Source: Azolla caroliniana (Eukaryota > Polypodiophyta). Taken from it: 64,000 bases of DNA. Shown here piece after piece: positions 57,580 through 64,000 of this stretch. The stretch spans positions 434,001 through 498,000 of the forward strand of contig JBHGNT010000009.1 of the NCBI GenBank assembly GCA_043228905.1, in the 5' to 3' direction. The notes beneath the pieces were generated by a model. The model was given only the letters and a program-made list of their open reading frames with translations. It was not told where the DNA came from and ran no database searches. A program made the translations under genes and the position numbers. The stretch's first letter is position 1. Each line of letters starts with the position of its first letter.

Positions 57580-58678
57580 TGTTGTGTAAAATTGTCCCTC
57601 CTTACGGGGGAGTCGGTTGAAAAGTCGAAATCGGCCGAAGAGCCGAGCCGTGCACGACCAACCTGAGACATGGCGTGGCCGAAAAGCCAAACCGAGACAC
57701 GACGCGGCCGAAGAGCCAAACCGTGCACAACCGAAAAGTTGAACCATGCAGAAGAGTCAAAGGGAACTCAAATGTGTATACACATATATATACACACTTC
57801 TATTCACATTTATATATATGTGGGTTAGCATACATATATGCTAAGAGGCATTTACTGCCTTTGTATGTGGGATAAATGACCTAGAGAAAAAGTAGTGAGT
57901 GTAGCCATATACATATAGTAAACTCAAGTGAGTTGTATTATTATTGAGTGCATAGTACGTAAAATTGGTGTTCGTCTAGTATAACATTCGTTTTCCTACG
58001 TTGAAAAACAAATGAGAATGTTATCCAAACATTCTTGTGTTTTTTTTTTTGTTTTTTTCCCATTTTTTTAATGTTTTTTTTTTGTTTTTTGTTTTCATTT
58101 TTAGGCTTATCTACCTCATAATAAATAGTTAATCCAAAAGTATGATATTTATCATTCGTTGAGGGTGTTTTTCTTTTGCGAATGATTGAATTATTCGCGA
58201 ATGCGAATGCACGTATGGTGCGTATGGTTCATACTATGATTGAGTGCGTTTTAGGCGCGAGAGTGTGTAGAGCAAAAAACGAGTTGCAGAAGAGAAGTGT
58301 GACTCAGAGAATGACTGCGTATATACACAGTAGTGGATGTGAGAACGAAATAAGAAAAGTTGAGTGTGTGTGAAGAAAAGGGAGAAGAACAAAAGGGAAG
58401 AAAGACAAGAATTGAGAAGCCAAAGGAGTTTCGAATGGGAAAGACACCTACGCATTAGGGTTTGGTATGCTCATCTGAAATCGTGGTATTAGAGAACATT
58501 CAGACTAGTACAGGTTCTTTTATTCAGTGGTTGTATTCTTTCTTTCTATCATAGTGAAATTTCTGTTCCGTCGTTTTTCCTTGAAATTAGGGTTTTCCAC
58601 GTAAATCTTGTTTTACTCTTTATTTTTAGTTTGTGTCTAAGGTTATTTCGTAATCCTTGTCTGAGTGAAATCTTATCA
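57580..58678 (+). repeat. 3' LTR of element D (1099 bp, with MITE)
   Basis: It is close to the 5' LTR over its whole length, with the same start and end, apart from the 288-bp insertion at 57951-58238 and a few substitutions and small indels. Confidence 0.92.
57951..58238. mobile_element. 288-bp MITE in the 3' LTR of element D
   Basis: The 5' LTR shows the empty site (attattattgagtgcgtttt). In the 3' LTR attgagtg occurs on both sides of the insert (57943-57950 and 58239-58246), an 8-bp duplication. The ends are imperfect inverted repeats, CATAGTACGTAAAA against CATAGTATGAACCA. Size, lack of coding sequence and duplication length suggest a hAT-type MITE. If the terminal C belongs to the duplication it would be 9 bp, as for Mutator-like elements. 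Confidence 0.82.
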
Positions 58679-61183
58679 TTCGAAAGTTAGGAGTTGATGA
58701 TATCTACCATCGAATTTGGCACTGCCCCAATCCAGAATATTGGAATGTTGTCTAGATGTAAGCTAGAAAAAAATCACAAGAGCAATGGACAAAGTATTCT
58801 CTTTATCTTTGAGTTTGACTCCTAGATGGTGGCTTTATTACAAGAAAAGTGATCCAACCTATAAAACAATTGACATATTTTGATGGAATTCCAAAGTAAC
58901 TCTGTTCACAATTTCAGATATCTAGTGTTAATTGCCGGTCATTTATCTTTCATAATGTTTCCTTTGATTCTTCAATATGAGAAAACCAGGAAAAATGTAG
59001 ATTCCACTAATAGAAAGGGCAAGATTGATGCCTATACATATAATAAAACCGAAAGCCTAGTAAAAATGAGTTATGAGTTTAAACTTTATTGTCATGCCAC
59101 ATCAAGTTATCTAAAATACAACATTCAGATTTTTATCATTTTTTCCTACGTAGGGAAATTAAAATTCAAAGAAATGGAAGGAAGCATCTTCCAGGTCTTT
59201 GCTAGCTCAGAATTTATGTGGAAGCTTACATTATTGAATTGCCGATTTGAGTATCACAAATCATTCTCGGATGTGCTAATCATCTCTTTTCTATGAGACG
59301 TAGCTTCCTCGCTATGTTATCGACACGCATTTTAGTACTTTGGTGAGGCACATGAAGAAGTCATCTCTAGATTTTATTCCATTGGTAAGTTTGTTGCATC
59401 ATTTGTAAGTTTAACAATTCGTAAATCCAAATATGGCCTACATTAGGTAACTATATGAAACCAACATAAGAGACCACAATATATATGACGAAACAATTTT
59501 TTAACCATGTTTATGTGTGTAGAAATATGTTTTAAATGTTCTTTGTATTTAAATTATTGTTCTACTAGTGGTTTATGATTAGAAACTAATAGAAAACAAG
59601 GTTAGAACTTTCAATTCCTTATGATCAACAATGTGGTTCATAAAAACTTCATGTAGACTGTATTGGTAGACTATGATTGAACTATATAAAGTATGTAATT
59701 TATATTTATATGAACGTTAAAACCATGAATGACCAAATATTTATGTTTAATCTCTGACAACAATGCTTTTGGAATTGAACGACAAGTGGTGGGTCTAGTA
59801 ACCTTGTTCTGTAAATTTCACACAACACATGTAGCAACCTGCATACAGGTGATACTTTTTCCATCATAAATCTGTTTGCAGTTTGAAAGAGAATATGTGC
59901 TTTATGCAGTACTTAGGGCAATATTTGCGTTCCTATATTGAAAGCACAACAATGAATGATCACACTAGGAAAAAAGATCTAGACAGTCATGTTGAGGTAG
60001 GATAAGTATGAACCTATTCTTGTGTGTCTGGTTTGTGTAGATTAAAGAGAACATATTCTAAAAAGATGTTGTAGCAGGTGAACGAAATGATGCCATGGCT
60101 TTTCGTACTCCTTTGGTACCTGGATGTACCAATTGACACTGCCAAGCCTGCCTTGCCACTATCTACATTGACTTTCATAGCTAGGTGATATTCCTGTGAG
60201 TTCAATTGGAGACTTCTTGTCTTAGGTTTTCCTTTTGTATGTATTATAATTGGGCTCCAATCAAACCTGCAACATCTTACACATCATTTTAACTAACTAA
60301 AACATCATTATCTATTCTTGTGTTCAATCATGGGAATTTTCAAAATAACCTCATTTTATCGTTAACATTTGCCATAACATGTTTTAAAGTTGTCAAAGCT
60401 ATAAAAAGGATATTGCATCTACTTTCTGTTAACATGTGTCATCTTATGTAAATTACCTTGTTCCATGTGTTTCTTTGAATAGAGGAAACACATTTTCATT
60501 TGTACTCAACACAATTCTAATTTAAGAGTAATATTTTTTCTACAAGGGTAGATGGATTTATGTTTGATGAAAATAGAACCCGCCTTTCATGTTGTGTTCT
60601 ATTATTGTTGGGTAGAAATCATCTCCCCTAACACCACAAACATGAGCTATTATCATAAAGTCTAACTCTAGTATACTAGCAATGAGGAAATAATCTCATA
60701 ATGAGCACCAAGAGCATCATTAACTAAGGCGAGAAAGTTTGAAATAATAATGATGATATACAAGGTCATTGCCCTATTCATAGTAATGTCCTTTTCCTTG
60801 AGAATTGGTCCAAGAATCATTTCAAGCTATTCATTAATATTTAAAGTTGTTCAAAGTGATTGTGAAATATGTTGAAGTAAAGTATATTTGGTTAGAATTG
60901 CCTTGTTAAGGACAATGTAATGTTGTCCTGCATATTGTTTGAATTGTTTGATGTCAATCTTGTAGACCCATTTATCATTTTGCCAATTTATGACGTTCGT
61001 ATTGTCTTTCTAATGGCCATAGCATTGCTTTCCCTCGTATTGATTGTTGAAAGTCTATCAGCCATCATGTCATTTCCTCCTAACATTGCATACCCCCATA
61101 TATGTTGAAAAGCATATGTGATATGATCATGTGTGCAATGATATTAGGTTTTAACCACGTTGTCGCAGAAATCCATGAGTATG
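58679..61183. other. AT-rich intergenic DNA
   Basis: Several open frames occur, the longest 138 codons at 58880-59296, but none has a recognisable domain or coding-like composition. Confidence 0.5.
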
Positions 61184-61999
61184 TGTTGGAACTGGGGCGG
61201 CATCATCAAGGTCTTGAATGAAGGGGGCGGTAAGGGAGTGTGAAGAGTATAATCAAACGTTTCAGGATAACTTCACCGGCACACGGGATCGGGCACGCTA
61301 CCGATCCGGACTAGTCACCGGATACCAGACAGTGAGCACACATGCTCAGATGTGTATGTTATTCCAGACCAGCGTGCAAAGAACAACCAATGAGCACACA
61401 AGCTCAGAGACTCGGCTATGCACAAGATGAAAATGGAATAGAGGTGAGAATGCGGACAAAAACAGAGAGACACCGCGACACAAAAGAACTCGGGTACAAC
61501 AAAATGATTAATTAGCTAGGAATAATAGAAATCCAACCAGACTCAGTCGGCAACAGAGCTACTAGCTCCCCACACTCACACACAGGGTACCAACTCGAAA
61601 CAGAGGCCTCACAGCACAACGACAGACAAAAACAGAGAATGGGGAAAACATAAAACTATAGAGCTCTGTCCGGCAGCACTTCGTTATCCCAAAACGTGGA
61701 TCCCTCCCTCCGTATTCTCTCTCTCATTTTATAGCTCAAGGAGAAAGCGACCGTTAAATCAAGTTGTTATCACAACCGCTTTTTCGTCCTCAATTCTCTC
61801 CTCGATTTCCTCCTACGTATCACCTTTATTCTCCTCTATGCATGTGAGACATCGAAGTACCCATTAACTACTCTGCCTAGTACTTTAAATACTCTATTCA
61901 TATTTACATCTTTTTGTACATTGGTCTTTGTTTATGTGCACACTTGCACATACTCGTTCACGCACATTTTTCACCCTATGGCCAGAATTTCCCACAACA
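61184..61999 (-). repeat. Candidate solo LTR
   Basis: This GC-richer segment is bounded by TGTTGG and CACAACA. On the minus strand it opens TGTTGTGGGAAATTCTGG and has TATAAAA at 61733-61727 followed by a (GA) run, as in an LTR promoter. No primer site, polypurine tract, internal domain or target duplication is visible beside it. Confidence 0.4.
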
Positions 62000-62444
62000 A
62001 CGTATAATGCCCTGTTGTTGTACAAAAGAATCCAAGTATTTTAAACCCTCGAGAGAATAGATCATCTTTTTCATTTAACAAAACAAATGTATGAGCATAT
62101 GAACCTATTGAACAACTTCATCCATTCATGTCATAATATAGTCAAAAATACATGTGGAGATTAAGGAATGTCAAAGAGAGTGTATTCTTGTTACATTCCA
62201 ATTATGGAATGAACGGGCTTTGTAAATCCATCTCAAGTATTTATTTTACCCACTATTCTTTAGAACTTAAAAGGCCATTGTGTGGCTTCCATTGAAACAT
62301 GTATATACATAGTTCAATGGAGTTATGCCTCACGTTAATATCATTGTACCTAGGATCCATACTAGTGTATATCCTATTGGTGGTTAACTGGGTAAGGGTG
62401 GTTGTCGAGCACCCGAGAGATACTAGCTCATTTAACCTTAATGA

Positions 62445-62450
<6 letters not shown>

Positions 62451-62514
<64 letters not shown>
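62451..62514. repeat. (CT)n microsatellite, 64 bp
   Basis: Thirty-two uninterrupted CT units. They continue into tttatcgtaattagcttaccc, the tail-proximal part of the SINE-like family, so the array is probably a SINE tail. Confidence 0.95.
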
Positions 62515-62516
<2 letters not shown>

Positions 62517-62760
62517 ATCGTAATTAGCTTACCCTAGTGGTAAGTTGATAACATCACAAGCACTCTCTCTCTCTTTTCTTTTCTTTTTATCGTAATTACC
62601 TTACCCTAGTGGTAAGTTGTTAGCACTACAAGCACTGCGTTTTGGGTTTGAAACCCAACTTCCTCACATCTCTATATACTTCTTATATATCTCTTAATTC
62701 ACTAGATGCCAATGTGGAATGTAGGGATTGAACCTATGACCACTTGGTCTCCATTGGGTT
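62515..62760 (-). mobile_element. tRNA-derived SINE-like unit, minus strand
   Basis: The minus strand reads a B box GGTTCAATCCC (62734-62724), then ctacattccac, gggtttcaaacccaa and actagggtaaggtaattacg, and a GA/A-rich tail. This is the order of the 33-kb copies. A second, truncated tail-proximal piece (62515-62560) abuts the (CT)n array. Confidence 0.62.
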
Positions 62761-63835
62761 CTATTCTTGCCATTTCCTTATATGCTTCAAGAATTAGTGT
62801 ACAAAATGCACTATTGTGTGCGAGCCAAAATATAAATCATTGTGTTTGCATGTGGTGAACAAAGAAAAATTACTACTAAGTGGATAACCATCTAGACTAG
62901 AAGCTTATGATGTATACAAGGCAATAGGATGGTGTTGCGTAGGGGGGCCAAATTACAATCTATTTTGCCAGAATTATGTCTACATGGAATGAATGCAAAA
63001 CTACCTCGTGGTTATTTGTCTAGACCATTCATGATGGTTGATAGATATATTGATCTCATCTTGAAATTATATATCCCATACTCAATGCAACCTTCTCTAA
63101 CTCATACACACCTAAAGTAACGGGTATTGGTTGAATGTTATTCTAGCAATTAAATATCCAAGAAAGATGGCATCTCCATTCTTGAGAAACCCCAAATATT
63201 ACCATCATTGTTTATTGTTGCTTGAGAGGTTTCATAGAAAACATCTACTTTTGCATGAACATACTTTCTTGAAATTTTCCAAAATGGTTGGGATGACGTG
63301 TACTCTCTTGTTGACGGAGTGAGTATGAGTGGTTATCAATCCACTCCTAAGCCCACTATCAAATATTGATAAATGAGAGAACGGAATCTTAACCTTAATA
63401 CCTAATCACACATTGATGAGGTCAAGAATTAACCCAAAATGTTTAGTCACTTAAATATAGGTGTTAAGGTACCTAACACAATCAACAAAGAAATCAAAGA
63501 GAGACAGTTCAGACTCCAGAGGCAAAGGGATGCTCCACAAGAACTATAGCCACCAACCCAAACACTTAAGGTTTGCATCTTAAGGTAAGAATACGGTAAC
63601 TAAATAATGAGGGTTACTAGTAATGAGAAATTAAACTTATTGTGGGAGGCTTAATCTCTGGCTCAAGTTTACTAAATGTTAAAAAAGAACCTTAAAATAT
63701 TTATACAAGTGTCTTGTATAGCTTTTACAATATCCTTGGGCTTTTTCACATGGTGCCACAAGTCTATCTATTTCGTTTTCTCTTTTAATGTCTTGTATCC
63801 CTTTCCATGGCGCTATATAAAGATCGGCAACAGTT

Positions 63836-63892
63836 CGGTTTAGGCTTAGCCAGTTTGGCCTGATCCAAGCCAAATTGGCTAAGCCTAAACCG
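63836..63892. repeat. 24-bp stem fold-back
   Basis: The arms 63836-63859 and 63869-63892 are inverted repeats of 24 bp with one mismatch and a 9-base loop. The preceding atcggcaacagttcggttt matches the terminal words of the MITE at 10756, so it is probably a related element that continues toward or past the window end. Confidence 0.7.
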
Positions 63893-64000
63893 TTTTGGGG
63901 ATCTCAAACCTGAACCGAACCAAACCGGTTTGGTAAACGACTTAGAAACCAATTTTCAAACCAGCTTGGAAACCGGTTTGGAAAGCTCCCTCTCTCTCTC

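Larger units (their letters stand above)
52694..58678 (+). mobile_element. Copia element D, complete but decayed
   Basis: Both LTRs (52694-53535 and 57580-58678), a primer site, a full but broken gag-pol and a polypurine tract are present. The 3' LTR carries a 288-bp MITE. Five bases before the element (agtag) and after it (ttcga) do not match, so no target duplication is visible. It is head to head with element C, 394 bp apart. Confidence 0.92.
62000..64000. other. AT-rich intergenic DNA with repeats
   Basis: No gene is supported. It holds a long (CT)n array, a SINE-like unit and a fold-back element, listed separately. Confidence 0.5.

Noticed and set aside
52694-58678. Element D as an active retrotransposon
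   Set aside because: Its LTRs are similar, but gag-pol has several stops and at least three frameshifts.
58880-59296. Plus-strand 138-codon frame
   Set aside because: AT-rich composition, no motif, no splice-compatible neighbours; likely chance.
62929-63322. Two 63-codon plus-strand frames
   Set aside because: Short, no family wording, and surrounded by repeats.

Overview
The window is nuclear DNA of a seed plant, most likely a flowering plant. The evidence is GT-AG spliced genes with plant-type architecture, AT-rich intergenic DNA full of (CT)n/(GA)n and (TA)n microsatellites, several Ty1/copia LTR retrotransposons primed by initiator-Met tRNA, tRNA-derived SINE-like units and small MITEs. 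I cannot name the species. There is no bacterial or organellar signature.

Layout. 1-5241: a young copia element (A), its 5' LTR cut by the window edge, with one uninterrupted gag-pol frame; it sits inside the gag of an older minus-strand copia element (B, 5242-6118). 6119-8189: AT-rich intergenic DNA. 8190-12941 (minus): a complete eight-exon type I inositol-polyphosphate 5-phosphatase gene with a MITE in intron 4. 12942-22426: long intergenic stretch of tandem duplications and microsatellites. 22427-26944 (plus): a complete nine-exon CCT5 (chaperonin CCT epsilon) gene, with a Ty3/gypsy scrap in intron 1 and a tandem repeat downstream that supplies four AATAAA signals. 28710-29414 (minus): a single-exon acidic protein I do not recognise. 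29415-35810: intergenic, with SINE-like units. 35811-42092 (plus): a complete eleven-exon U1 snRNP 70 kDa gene with a 3.3-kb intron inside the RRM. 42093-45150: AT-rich. 45151-58678: a retrotransposon cluster of two decayed copia elements placed head to head (C minus, D plus). The left LTR of C is split by a 2.2-kb inversion. 58679-64000: AT-rich DNA with a candidate solo LTR, a SINE-like unit and a fold-back element.

The three recognised host genes have unrelated housekeeping or signalling roles (phosphoinositide signalling, cytosolic protein folding, pre-mRNA splicing) and do not form a functional cluster. I found no convincing new biological system. The most informative observations are structural: the LTR-splitting inversion with an empty-site copy beside it, MITEs with intact target duplications, the long RRM intron of U1-70K, and repeat-borne poly(A) signals after CCT5. 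Exon boundaries were set by hand from frame continuity, GT/AG sites and family motifs. No alignment or database search was run.
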